This document shows positions 1 to 11,251 of a DNA stretch of 64,000 nucleotides, one piece after another. This DNA comes from Owenia fusiformis. Lineage: Eukaryota > Annelida > Polychaeta > Sabellida > Oweniidae. The stretch lies in the NCBI GenBank assembly GCA_903813345.2, contig CAIIXF020000011.1, positions 7,280,571 through 7,344,570 on the forward strand, read 5' to 3'. A model generated the notes under the pieces. The model made no database searches, had not been told where the DNA came from, and saw only the letters and a program-made list of their open reading frames with translations. Position 1 is the first letter of the stretch. Every line of letters begins with the position of its first letter. The position numbers and the translations under genes are program-made.

Positions 1-776
1 ATGGCCCCAATACATTTCAATACACATTTCAACGTGTTATGTGCGCGTATTCTGCGGAAATATTGTTCACATTCATTTCATTTTCAAAAAATAAATTCAC
101 CCGGAAGTTCCCTTCATGACTTCTCTTCTCTCTTGCGAGACGTTGTACGAGATTTCGCCCGAGCAGTCGAAATAAATCCCGGTCGAAACATTGCAGGTAT
201 TTGTCCCATTTTCGTCTATAATATTCTATTAACTTGGCATTTAGTAACAATATTAGGCAATTACATACCAATATGAATATAAGTTATATGAAGCTTTTCC
301 CCGATAGATTTGGAAAAAACGAACCAACAACACAGAAATAATTTTTCTTTTTTTCCCGATGATTTTTTCTCCCTGGAAAGTTCGATTGTCGACAATATTT
401 TCGACAGCAGAGTTCGACTGTCGACACTGACATTTGAGTTCGATGGCAGCCCTAATTACGGGACAATTGGACAATTATCCCCTCCCCCTGGATGAGCACT
501 GTAGACTCAAGACCTACTGTGTGGAGAAAAGGGGGAAAATGACTTATAGTGCTCACCATAAAGAATTACAAAAGCTATGGAAATTACATGCTATCGCACA
601 TGTAATAAATTCTTACCTCAGTGTATTCAGTGCTCTATTTTCTCCATCCTAGTAAGTCCCGATATAGTGGAATTCGTGTCCATAATGACAAATAAGAACT
701 TAAAATTTGAAGTGGAATTCACATGTCGACTCTTCAAATGTTGAGGTGATTTTGGAGCCGGATTACGGGGCAATGT
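1..776. other. no gene recognised
   Basis: Several short open frames cover this stretch, but none has a recognisable domain, a codon pattern or splice sites that join it into a gene. The stretch at 385-425 is rich in GTCGAC motifs. Nothing else is supported. Confidence 0.6.
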
Positions 777-892
777 GGATTGGCTCCCAGAATGCAACAT
801 GACACGTGTCAGCTTTCAAAATGCTGTTCCGCCATTTTGAAATCTGTCACGAGTAAATAAGAGTACCTGATGTTGCATTCTGGGAGTCAATC
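777..892. repeat. small inverted repeat (MITE-like hairpin)
   Basis: GATTGGCTCCCAGAATGCAA at the left is answered by the near-exact reverse complement TTGCATTCTGGGAGTCAATC at the right, about 115 bp apart. It has no coding capacity. A related CAATCCTCCTTGGAT tail recurs at about 3909, which suggests a dispersed family. Confidence 0.6.
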
Positions 893-972
893 CTCCTTGG
901 ATCACAAACATGGCGATTCGTGAAAACATTCATTCGATTTGGATTTATCCATCAAGCTTTGGATTCATTTAA

Positions 973-1727
973 GGTCTCATGGAAGTTAACAGGAAATGAC
1001 AAAACAGGAAGTGACAATTTTTTGGGCATTTTTAGACATTTTTTGAACAAAGATAACAGAGTTCTGGTTTGACCTCCAGTCAATTTAACTGTTTCCACAT
1101 ATCATTTACATGACCAGGATCACAATGTGCATGGTCAGAATGACCCTAAACATGATGAAATAACCTTTTTAGTCCCTTGAAAGTGTGACTGAAAAAAAGC
1201 TAAAAGTAGGAGCTAGGGAAGGTCACTGAACAGAATCTTTTGAATTTTTCAGAAAATGTGCCCAATATAATGCTCTAACTGATACAATCTTTGAAATTTT
1301 AGAAAATTGTCGTAAACAAAAATGGCGGTCATAAAAAGGAAAATAGATCGCTTTTTAAATCAGTTTTTTCATTTTTTTTCTCTTTCTATGAATGATATCA
1401 AATTTTCAAAGATTGTACCATTTAGAGCAATATATTGGGCACATTTTCTGAAAAATTCAAAAGATTCTGTTCAGTGACCTTTCCTACCTCCTTCTTTTAG
1501 CTATTTTTCAGTCACATTTTCATAGGGCTGAAAAGGTTATTTCATGATATTTAGGGTCATTCTGACCATAAACATTGTGATCCTGGACCTGTAAATGGTA
1601 TCTGGAACTAGTTGAATTGACTGGAGGTCAAATGTGAACTCTGTTATCTTTGTTCAAAAAATGTCTAAAAATGCCCAAAAAATTGTCACTTCCTGTTTTG
1701 TCATTTCCTGTTAACTTCCATGAGACC
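973..1727. mobile_element. 755-bp foldback element flanked by TTAA
   Basis: The two halves are near-complete reverse complements about a centre near 1350. The ends read GGTCTCATGGAAGTTAACAG and its complement, and each is bordered directly by TTAA (969-972 and 1728-1731). TTAA duplication on insertion is typical of piggyBac-type elements, so a non-autonomous piggyBac-like origin is an inference. There is no open frame of note. The arms run about 340 bp each with scattered mismatches, so any transcript would fold into a long hairpin. Confidence 0.75.
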
Positions 1728-1731
1728 TTAA

Positions 1732-3529
1732 TGTGCTACTTTAAGTCAATGAGAATTATTTTTCTACTGCTTGGGAGAGTTTGAGACACGAAACTTAGAA
1801 TTTAGCTCATTGTGACAAGTTTTGAGGGTTGAGATTTATTTTTGCACCCCACTTTATCCCTTTTGCAATTGATCAAAACTAACTTACACACAGTGACTTG
1901 CATCAATTACAGCTCCACTATATACATGCATTACTGCTACGATCAAACAGCTAAACAACCTCATTGTTCTTCTCTATGGTAGAATTTAAATCAAGTTTCA
2001 AATGCTTTCTTTCAACCACCCGACATCTTTTATGTGGTGGTTCACCGGAACCGGAAGCTCTATTTGTCAGGACTGTTTTTTCCAGAAATCTACGAGTTTT
2101 TACTTATATCTCGATATATGTAAGTAAAATTTGTTAAATACTTATCATAATATATTTTCATAATGTCTATCATTTGTTTTAGGTGTATAGTAATGAGTCA
2201 AACATATAAGAAGCTCAAATAATCAAGTGGCATTTTTTCCAATTTCTCAATCAAGGAGGATTGGGTCACACCCAGCGTTCCAACTCGATATTCTGTCATA
2301 TGGAGATTTCATAAATACGAAAATTGAATTCCCACTTCAGGGACTGTGAATTCACTGAATTGGTACGATCCATAATCCAATCTGGATAAATTTTGCCATG
2401 GTAATGATTACAGTTTGGAACATAAGGCCAAACAAAAATATATGTCCGTTTCCTGCTCAATGACTTTTCAGATTCGGGTAGATAGGTAGGAAAAATATTT
2501 TATTTTTTTCGAAATTTTTATTCATAATTTTTTAGGGTATGTTAGAGAACATGCTGATAAACTGTCTACACTAGAATTATATACATGTAATATCTGTTAC
2601 ACTTGAATAAAAACATATTGTTATATCTGCCACAGTATATATCACCCTGCAAGCTTTTATTTCAGAGTGTAGAAATCAGTATTTTAAAAGGGAAACTTTG
2701 TTTTGTGCATCTTTTGAATTGAATCCAAGAAGTTCTAGACAGGTGTCAGGTTGTTATAAATGAATTTGGACTTCAAAAGTTTTTCATAAGTCATAAAGAT
2801 GGCAGTGCGATCAATACAAAATACCCAAATTGTTAGCTCTGAGTAGGCTAATTTCCTGCTTGCTCACGGCAAAATTCAGATGATTTTTCAGTGTTTTTTT
2901 CTAAATACTGATGATTATCTGGCTATTTTACTTCAAATTGTTCTTCTCTAAGGTAGGTGACTTTATATTCTTCTGTTCTGGTCACGTTTTGAGTAGAATA
3001 AAAAGCTTTATGAACGGGATCAGGATTCAAATTTGTATTTTATTTTCAAATGCTGAAAAATGTTTTAGGGTCATGGGTCTAAAGGGAGGGTCGGTCGGGG
3101 TTCCGGAAACGGAGGTATTTCTTTGTTTGGCCTTAATAAATTACAGGTGGATTTGCTGAAGTGAGGATTTCCCATGTTAAAAATAAAAATCGACCTGTCA
3201 TTTATTTTTGTCCCCAACTGTAGGGTGTTTCATTTTTGGAATTTTTTTTCTGATCAAGTTGCTATTCATACATTATGATCTATGATCTACACATTTAGCA
3301 TGAATACATTAGATTCAATTATGAAAAATAATTCTAATATATGGTGTTTTGAGTTTGAATTTTGTAATGTGAATGCAATGAGATTTATCTAATCTTACCC
3401 TGCTGATTAGCTGATCATGTTGACGTGGTTCAGAACTGACCACTAAATGTGAGGTTCACTAGAGAATCAACAGTGAACAATGGTGGCCTTTCTTCCTTGT
3501 TTTCATTGTATTGTAGGTTATGCTTGGAT
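1732..3529. other. intergenic, no gene recognised
   Basis: AT-rich sequence. The only open frame above 80 codons (2911-3159, plus) shows no family resemblance. No terminal inverted repeats or tandem arrays were seen. Confidence 0.5.
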
Positions 3530-4559
3530 CTAGATCTACTTTTTTAATTTTCGAATCTTTAATGTTCAGCAATATTGATGTGAAATTGGGGTATCATATT
3601 AGAATATCTTTGTTGTTTGGAGTCATCAAAGTCATCTGTTTATGGTTGTGCATCCTACATAGATCTTAACCAAGGAGAAATGGCAGCAGTTTTCAAACTC
3701 GATACTCTGTTGCCTGCAGTGGAACAATTTAGTAAAAAAATTCTATAATTTCTCTTTGGACCAAGTATTTCATTGAAAGATGGTCATTGCGAATATTTTG
3801 GTAGTATTCTAGCTTCCTCAGCAGTTCTAGTTTTCAAAATATGAGTAATATTGTTACAAAATTGGTCTATTCCAGGCATCACAGAATCAAGTTTGAATAA
3901 TGGCTTCCAATCCTCCTTGGATCTCTAAACCTATAAAATCAAATTCCAGGACTATTGCCATCAAGTTATTATATAAGTATATTCCTTGTCTATCAGGAAT
4001 ATAATATTAAAAAAAGGCAGACCACTCCTGCCATTTTTTGTCATCCTGGTCCCTTTAATAAATGTCATTGAATTGTTATTTGAGATGCTTGTCTTTAAGT
4101 CATTAATGTCATTGATGTTTCTCATTCTGGACACAATGTCAATGTGGCCACCTAAATGTATCATAAACTGAAGTCAATCCATCAACAAATATACAAATTA
4201 AATGACTGCTCCAGTAACTGTCTGTCTGTGTAGGCTAATACTGTAATTTGAAAGGGGATTCTTCATTAAATATATATAGAGAGAAAGTAGGTATGGTAAA
4301 TCATAAAGTTTGAAGTACAGCAATTCTGAACTATTGTTATCCATTTTTATAATTGTTTATTTTAATACACAACAGTTATATGAAATTTAAATGTATATAG
4401 TACAGTATGTGCAGTACAGCAAATACATTACACATCATGCAGTCATTACATTTACAGTCAAATCTTTTTTATTACAATTTTTCATTGAAATTATGGAGCT
4501 TGTTAAATGTTGAAAATGTGTTTAACTTAATTCACATAAGTTATTTCTACTAGGTACAA

Positions 4560-4838
4560 TACTTTTTAAATGCTGTATCAAACTCTATTTCATTGTCTTT
4601 GTCAACATTGTTACATTGTCTGTAATGTAATGTCTATGTTATCCAATGTTGTTACAATATATTATCTCAGTTATCCAATGCTTTTACATTATCCTTGTTT
4701 TCCAACACTGATGTTATCTAATATGTTACATTTTCTATGCTATCTAACATTGTTATATTATCATTGTTATCTGATGCTCTACCAATGTTAATGCCATCCT
4801 ACACTGTTACACTATATCAGTTTCACATTGTTACTTTT
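4560..4838. repeat. degenerate minisatellite (TTACATTGTC/TTATCCAATG motifs)
   Basis: Short motifs such as ACATTGTTACATTGTC and TATGTTATCCAATG recur irregularly every 20-30 bp. The same array is present in the duplicate at about 12650-12840 and resumes after the insertion at about 6345-6480. The open frame across it (4570-4791) is a by-product of the repeat. Confidence 0.6.
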
Positions 4839-4840
4839 TA

Positions 4841-6320
4841 TGTCCCCACCACATAGTGTGGGGCCATATTGTCGGCCTAGGCGCGTCTGTCCGTCCGTCT
4901 GTCCGTCCGTCCGTCCGTCGGTCCGTCCGTACGTCCGGGAGTTTTCTCCAAAATCGCTACAGATATCACCTTCAAATTTTCAGGGATAACTTATGAGTGC
5001 CTATAGATGTGGATGAAAAAAATTTAACTCGAAACCTACTTCCTGTCGGCCATTTTGTGGTCAAATGCTAAAATCCTTGTCTGCAAACTTTAAGAAAAAC
5101 TGCTTCACAGTTGCTTTTAAAACTTTAACATCTTGTTCAGCTCACTTCATTCTAGATCTGATTAGGTTTTGGACCTGCTAGCTCAGTCATGTCAGCCATT
5201 TTGAATGTCTTAAGAAAAGTTAGGGCCCGATAATACTTTGTATCATATTGAATGGTGTTTTTGAGTTTTCATACTTTAACTATTTAGTAGCTTTATAAAT
5301 AATTACAGATGTACTTTGTTGTAAAAGCCTACTTTATTGTTAACAGTAGTTATATGTGATAATTTTGTAAAAAGAAATCAACAAAACCTCATAAGGACTT
5401 TTTTATTGTCGGCCATTTTGGATTTTTCGGTCCTAAAATCTTGTCTGTGAAGTCTTGTCTGCGCGTTTTCAGGTGAACCATTTGGTGGATCAATTTCAAA
5501 TTTTCAGGGATGATTCTTAGTATAAAAATCTAGATCTCATTAGTTTTTTGGCATTCTGGGTAAATGTCAAGGCAGCCATTTTGGATTTTCTGTCCTAAAA
5601 TCTTGTCTGTAAAGTCTTGTCTACTCGTTTTCAGGTGAATGGTTTGGTAGATCAATTTTAAATTTTCAGGAATGATTCTTAGAATGAAAATCTAGAACTG
5701 GTTAGTTTTTTTGTATTCTGGGTAAATGTCAAGGCAGCCATTTTGGATTTTCCGTCTTAAAATCTTGTCTGTAAAGTCTTGTCTACGCGTTTTTAGGTGA
5801 ATGATTTGATAGATCAATTTCAAATTTTCAGGGATGATTCTTTGTATGAAAATCTACATCCGATTAGTTTTTTTGCATTCTGCGTAAATGTTAAGGCAGC
5901 CATTTTGGATTTTCTGTCCTAAAATCTTGTCTGTAAAGTCTTGTCTACCCGTTTTCAGGTGAACCGTTTGGTAGATCAATTTCATATTTTCAGGGATGAT
6001 TCTCAGTAAGAAAATCTACAAACAGATTAGTTTTTTGACATTCTGGGTAAATGTCAAGGCAGCCATTTTGGATTTTCCATCCTGAAATCTTGTCTGTTAA
6101 GTCTTGTTTACATGTTTTCCGGTTAACTGTGTGACGGATCAATTTCAAATTTTCAGGGGTGGATCTTAGTATGAGAATCTAGAACTGTCTAAATTTTTGG
6201 CATTCTGGGTAAATTTTAAGGTGGCCACTTTGGATTTTCCATCCTCAAATTGTGTTGGTAAAGTCTTGTCTACTCATTTTCAGGATAACCATTTCACGGG
6301 ATCACCACTTGGTGGGGACA
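4841..6320. mobile_element. TIR element TGTCCCCACC with internal tandem repeats
   Basis: The ends are TGTCCCCACC and its complement GGTGGGGACA. A GTCC/GTCCGTCC microsatellite (about 4886-4937) lies near the left end. From about 5400 to 6290 a unit of about 162 bp is repeated about six times. Its anchors are GCAGCCATTTTGGATTTTC at about 5573, 5735, 5898 and 6060, with diverged copies at about 5411 and 6222. No transposase is visible, so this is a non-autonomous element. It interrupts copy A of the duplication and is absent from copy B. Confidence 0.7.
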
Positions 6321-6678
6321 TTTTGTACACATTTGTGTTCTTGTTATATTTATTATCTAACAGTGTTACATTGTCTCAGTTATCCACTGGTATTCCACAA
6401 GTCAGTGTTATCCAATATTGTTAAAAGTCTAAGTTATCTAATGTTATTCATTGTTTATGTTATCCACTGCCGTAAAAATGTCTACTGTCTATCAATTAGT
6501 GGGCCTTTTTGGGTATTACTTGGCCTTTTGGCCCTATTTTTGAAGTAGGACCTTCAATTTTCAAATTTTGGGTCCAATTTAGGGTTTTATGGGCCTAAGA
6601 ATTTCTTCCTTTTGACTGAAAATGTGGCTACCCCCTTGTTAGTGTTTGGATCTCCAGTGAATATAATGATTCATATTT
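6321..6678. other. duplicated intergenic sequence, no gene
   Basis: This stretch matches 12825-12848 plus 14510-14760 in copy B. The short open frames here are not conserved as protein between the copies. It includes the site around 6370-6385 that is the empty counterpart of the hAT-like insertion in copy B. Confidence 0.6.
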
Positions 6679-7110
6679 ACCAGTGAATTTCACATGTTTT
6701 CAGGTTGTATTGTCCAAGTAAGCCAAGCTTGTAGCAGTAATATGAATTTCACATGTTGTCAGTCTGTATTGTCCAACTAAGCCAAGCTTGTAGCAGTAAT
6801 ATGAATTTCACATGTTTTCAGGTTGTATTGTCCAACTAAGCCTGGAAGCTTGTAGCAGTAATATGAATTTCACATGTTGCCAGGCTGTATTGTCAAACTA
6901 AGCCAAGCTTGTAGCAGTAATATGAATTTCACATGTTGTCATGTTGTATTGTTGAACTAAGCCAAGCTTGTAGCAGTAATATGAATTTCACATGTTGTCA
7001 GGTTGTATTGTCCAACTAAGCCTGGAAGCTTGTAGCAGTAATATGAATTTCACATGTTGTCAGGCTGCATTGTCCAACTAAGCCAAGCTTGTAGCAGTAA
7101 TATGAATTTC
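6679..7110 (-). repeat. 59-62 bp tandem array of the GPCR1 3' end
   Basis: Each unit, read on the minus strand, contains the codons for EIHITATSLA plus the stop of the adjacent GPCR gene, followed by about 26 bp of linker (TTGGACAATACAACCTGACA and a few more bases). The anchor GTAGCAGTAATATGAATTTCA occurs at about 6730, 6790, 6853, 6913, 6971, 7034 and 7091, and the last of these is the real gene end. Some units carry a 3-bp insertion within AAGCTTCCAGGC. The paralogue at 15014 has a single copy only. Confidence 0.85.
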
Positions 7111-8151
7111 ATTGCCAACCCTTTGAAAACAATTCAGCTGGCTTTTAAACATTATCCTGAACTGTCTGTTCATATAGAAAAACACTAGGTTATTCAGAAT
7201 TCCATAACTCCACATCATAACCTTAGAAACTCTATGTAAGGTTGGGTAAATAAGTTCATTGTCAAGAACAATGTACAAGAACATAGGCATGTAGCAAATC
7301 ATATATAATACCACCAGTAACACCATCATCTTTGTTGTTTTCAGCTCCTTTTTTACTGTTTGGCTTTGGGGTTGTATTGTTTTGTTCTGGTTGTTTGTTC
7401 GATTCTGGTGATTTGCTGTTTTGTTCTGGTTGTACATTGTTTGGTCCTGGTTTTGATTTGCTTCAATATGATTTATTAGATTAGAATCTAATTTTAATTT
7501 ATGCTGATTCATACTCTTTTGGTGTTTTCTGATTTTAATGAAAATAGCCATGTAGCATAAAATAATGATAGAAATTGGGAAAACAAATGAGAAGAATGCT
7601 ATGAATGAAACATATTTATCTTCAAGATCTACTAATCCACAAAAATTTATACGGGCTGCATATCTAAACTGCCCCCATAAACCTGTTAAAGCTGGAAAAA
7701 GAATTAGAACAACAAATACCCCCCAGAAAATGATGAGTCCAACTACACCTTGTTTGCTGAATAAAATATTGTTCACTTTAGGAAGGCATATTAAGAGCCA
7801 TCTGTTGAGAGATATTATCATCAGGGCACCTAGTTCGTTACCAATAACAGCAGTTGTGAAGAATCCAAAGCATTTGCAAAATGTCACTCCAGTTATCCAA
7901 TTTCCTGTTATATCTGATATGAAAATGACTGGAAATGCCAAACAGCTCAGTGCAAAGTCAAATGTACAAAGATAGCCAATCAGAAAGTATGTCACATTGT
8001 GTAGTTTCTTTGTCCGTATGATAGTAATAATTGTTGTTAAGTTGATTGGTATTCCTATTATGAAACACAGCGATGTTCCTATTATCCCAATATATGCCGC
8101 TGATTTTGGAAAATTCTCAGAGTAAAGGATGTGAGTTGTTTGGTTTTCCAT
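7078..8151 (-). CDS. class A GPCR 1, orphan, moody/Tre1-like
   Basis: Intronless receptor of 357 residues, presumably in the plasma membrane and coupled to a G protein; the ligand is unknown. Seen in the sequence: an N-glycosylation sequon at N3, seven hydrophobic segments, D65 in TM2, C92 before TM3 with C171 in the second extracellular loop, W143 in TM4, P192 in TM5 and CYMP (286-289) in TM6. The DRY motif at the TM3 end is NRW (116-118). The NPxxY proline in TM7 is asparagine (N320-N321). An N-R variant of DRY is known in the moody/Tre1 group, hence the tentative placement. The third intracellular loop (about 206-272) is N/Q-rich. Compared with GPCR 2 it lacks about 7 residues before the final EIHITATSLA, and that tail is amplified downstream. 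The ATG lies directly before the conserved N-terminus. Confidence 0.88.
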   Translation of the reverse strand: MENQTTHILYSENFPKSAAYIGIIGTSLCFIIGIPINLTTIITIIRTKKLHNVTYFLIGYLCTFDFALSCLAFPVIFISDITGNWITGVTFCKCFGFFTTAVIGNELGALMIISLNRWLLICLPKVNNILFSKQGVVGLIIFWGVFVVLILFPALTGLWGQFRYAARINFCGLVDLEDKYVSFIAFFSFVFPISIIILCYMAIFIKIRKHQKSMNQHKLKLDSNLINHIEANQNQDQTMYNQNKTANHQNRTNNQNKTIQPQSQTVKKELKTTKMMVLLVVLYMICYMPMFLYIVLDNELIYPTLHRVSKVMMWSYGILNNLVFFYMNRQFRIMFKSQLNCFQRVGNEIHITATSLA

Positions 8152-8515
8152 CCTTAAGTCCTCAATTCATAATTTGTCACTAACATTACTATGACTTTAG
8201 TTTATTTAAAAAATTAGAAAGATTGCCATATTTAATTCCATTCTGTTTGTATTCCTCTGCGGCTATTAAAGTTGTCTTTACCACCATGTATATTTGTAAA
8301 TGAGACATATATCTCCTTAAACGTGACCCATGTGTGACAATGGTAAATGGTGTAAATATATAATTTCAAATTAGACAATGCAAGATCCATTTAGTATTGC
8401 ATTTACATGCATTAATGTATGTCATAATTATGCCTTTAAACCATTAGCCTTAAAAGGGTTTGGCATTCATTTGGACAATTAAGACCCATTAGAGTATATA
8501 GTATAACTATATATA
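8152..8515. other. 5' flank of GPCR 1, duplicated in copy B
   Basis: No gene. It aligns with 16106-16463 upstream of GPCR 2, so any shared promoter elements would lie here. I could not recognise a specific promoter motif. Confidence 0.5.
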
Positions 8516-10115
8516 CGAGGGTTGTCCCAGAAGTAATGCACTATATGCTCTAACGTTATCAATAATTGATATTTTTCCATGAATTTTTCAGTAAATGTTC
8601 CTTAGAGACATTTTGATTATTCTACAAATTTTCATGTTGACTGATAAAACTATATTGATGTTATAATAAAATCAAGTTGGTGAGTTTGGGTAGGGCGGGG
8701 CAGGTTATACAGTCACGTCAAAAGGAATAAAAAATTGAAAATATGAAATAATTAATCAAGAAATACCATTTTGTGTAGCTTTAAGAAATATGCTCAAAAA
8801 TACATTTTAAGATACTAAATTACTTTGAGCAAATCCTAGATTTAATAGATGTATATTGCACAGTGTCCTATTTCACATTTTCTCAAAATATTGCCCTTTG
8901 CACTGGTGATCCACTCGATTACGCTGGTTACCAAAACGAACCGTTTTGGTAACAAAATGTCGGAACATCCGGAAGGTACGATTTTTCTCGTTTCCTTATT
9001 TTACACGTTGTAGGCAGAATTCCCACGACATTTTTTAACACAAACGTGTATCAGTATCATATGTTTAAGAAAGTGTACATATTTGCGAACAAATAGTTCA
9101 GAAGACAACAGAATCGTCGATTTACTTACCTCACTTAAGTTACATAAACGGTTTGGGTTAAAAGTGCAGATCTTAACTGTTTCTCGAAAAAACCGTTTAT
9201 GTAACTTAAGTGAGGAAGTAAATCGACGATTCTGTTGTCCTCTGAGCTATTTTTTCGCAAACATGTACATTTTCTAAAACATATGATACTGATGCACGTT
9301 GTGGGAAAAAACGTCGTAGGGATTCTGCCTACAACGCGTGAAATAAGGATAAAAGAAAAATCGTGCCTTCGACGTTCCGACATTTTGTTACCAAAACGGT
9401 TCGTTTTGGTAACCAGCGTAATCGAGTGGATCACCAGTGCTTTGCATGTTATGTACTTTTAATGCCTGTAAGGTCAAACACACTTGGCAATTTCTTCCAC
9501 TGTGACTTGTGGAGTTTTTGCCTCCCATCTTTGGTGTTGTCATCCAGGGTCCAGTCATCTCTTTTAAATCTCTTCTGCTACCTCATAATTGTAGTTCTAT
9601 CTAGTATATACTCCTTTTATACTTTCTTCATGGTAGCGTGGCTGTGAGTCCAAGTGAAGTATGAAATTAGGCCACCAAACGCAAGGCCTTCTGTTATCAG
9701 GTGAGAATTACAGCCATTTTTGCAATTTCTTGACAGTGACTGTATTTGAATTTGTGACTATTGAACTGTGGTATTATGACATCACAGTGCTAAATGTCAT
9801 TATTTGTACTTGGTTAACATCATGCTGAATAAATTAAACAATTTCCAAAACATTTTGATCATTTAAAAGAAAGAAATATTAATAAAATAACACTTTGAAT
9901 CTTTTCATAATTAGAAAAACTGGTACCTGCCCTGCCCACCCCTACCCCCATGTTGCTATAGCAACCAGATTAAGACTTAATATTAATGTTTGATTCTGAA
10001 ACCTCAGGATATAATAGATAAAACTTCAATTATTATGTACACAAAATCTCAGCTGAATTAAAGAATATTAAAGAAAGTTAGAGCATATAGTGCATTACTT
10101 CTGGGACAACCCTCG
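8516..10115. mobile_element. mariner-like TIR element, non-autonomous, 1.6 kb
   Basis: Perfect terminal inverted repeats of about 39 bp begin CGAGGGTTGTCCCAGAAGTA. Both ends are bordered by TATATA, fitting the TA target duplication of Tc1/mariner elements. The matching position in copy B (about 16451-16464) reads straight through without it, giving an empty site. No convincing transposase frame remains. A second palindromic element (8901-9439) sits inside it. Confidence 0.8.
8901..9439. mobile_element. 539-bp foldback hairpin nested in the mariner-like element
   Basis: Almost the whole element is palindromic. The ends are CACTGGTGATCCACTCGATT and its complement, and the arms meet near 9170 around a short non-matching core. 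Both outer edges are followed directly by CTTTG (8896-8900 and 9440-9444), a possible 5-bp target duplication. The open frames at 9083-9462 on both strands are by-products of the palindrome and encode nothing recognisable. Confidence 0.75.
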
Positions 10116-10167
10116 TATATAGATGTGGAACACATAATGGATTTGTTTTATTGTTTTATTGACATAC

Positions 10168-10597
10168 TGTACTTCTACTGAATTTGGTGCTTCTTATTTT
10201 GGCAGATTTCCTGTTTTTAACATTTGTCTGCTACTAATTTGTCACACTTGCAATATTGAAAATTTTGGTGGATTTGCAATATTGAAAAATCTGGCAAACT
10301 TCAAATCTGGCAAACTTCACTTATGACCCCAATTTTATCCTGAGCCCAATTTTATCCTTGTGCTTTTCTATTGACTTTCATTTGACTAGTAAATTGTCAT
10401 TGGTTCTTTTAAGGTTGTTGAAAATTGACAAATTGTTGTTATTGTACAAAAGTGACGAATTTTAACAAATTTTGAAAGAAAATAATATTCAACCGAAAAA
10501 TGTGGTGGAATCCCCAGGAATTTAGGAATTTGGCGGACTTAAACAATTTGACTGATCCGCCAAATTTAAACGGCCACCAAATTAGGTAGAAGTAAAG
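10168..10597. repeat. inverted-repeat element (ACTTCTACTGAATTTGGTG)
   Basis: ACTTCTACTGAATTTGGTG near the left is mirrored by CACCAAATTAGGTAGAAGT at the right, with mismatches. A related left end occurs in copy B at about 16510. The interior has short repeats of TTTGGCAGATT and AATCTGGCAAACTTC and no gene. Confidence 0.5.
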
Positions 10598-11251
10598 TAA
10601 CTAAAGGATTGGTATCGATAGGGTGAACTGAATTCAACATTGTTTTTCTCATAAACCAATTATCGAAACCATTCTGTTAAAAACAAGGTCCTTTATGAAA
10701 TGGTCACTGATTGACAACAATTTAATGCGAAAATTATATATATATATTTCATAGATCTAGACCTATTTTTTAAGTTTTGAATCTTTAATTTTCGGCATAA
10801 TTGTTATGAAATTGGGGTATCATTCGAATATAAATTTGTTGTTTGGAGTTATCAGTCAAGATCATCTGTTTATGATTGTGCATCCTATATACAATGTTGA
10901 TCTGTAACCTATCAAATCAAATTTAAGCACTATTGCTGTCAAGTTATTATATTAGTATATACCTTGTCTATCGGGAATATAATATTAAAAAAGGCAGACC
11001 ACTCCTGCCATTTTTTGTCATCCTAGTCCCTTTAATAAATGTCATTAGATTGTTATTTGAGATCCTTATACTTAGGAAACTATGCCATTGATTCTCCTTC
11101 TGGACACTATGTTAATATGGCCACTAAAATGTATCATAAACCGAAGTCAATCCATCAACAAATACATGAATGAAATGACTGCTCCAGTAACTGTCTGTCT
11201 CTGTAGGCTAATACTGTAACTTGAAAGGGGATTCTTCATTAAATATATATA

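Larger units (their letters stand above)
3530..10230. repeat. segmental duplication, copy A
   Basis: Blocks at 3530-3660, 3920-4290, 4300-4830, 6360-6640, 7078-8510 and 10116-10200 align in the same order with blocks between about 10745 and 16540. The homology includes intergenic sequence and a GPCR gene, so a segment was duplicated and not just the coding region. Copy A carries two insertions that copy B lacks, at 4841-6320 and 8516-10115. The outer limits are approximate because the ends are eroded. Confidence 0.8.

Noticed and set aside
7565-7975. 136-codon plus-strand open frame
   Set aside because: It lies entirely antisense within GPCR 1. Shorter antisense frames occur in GPCRs 2 and 3 too, so it is a shadow of the receptor coding sequence.
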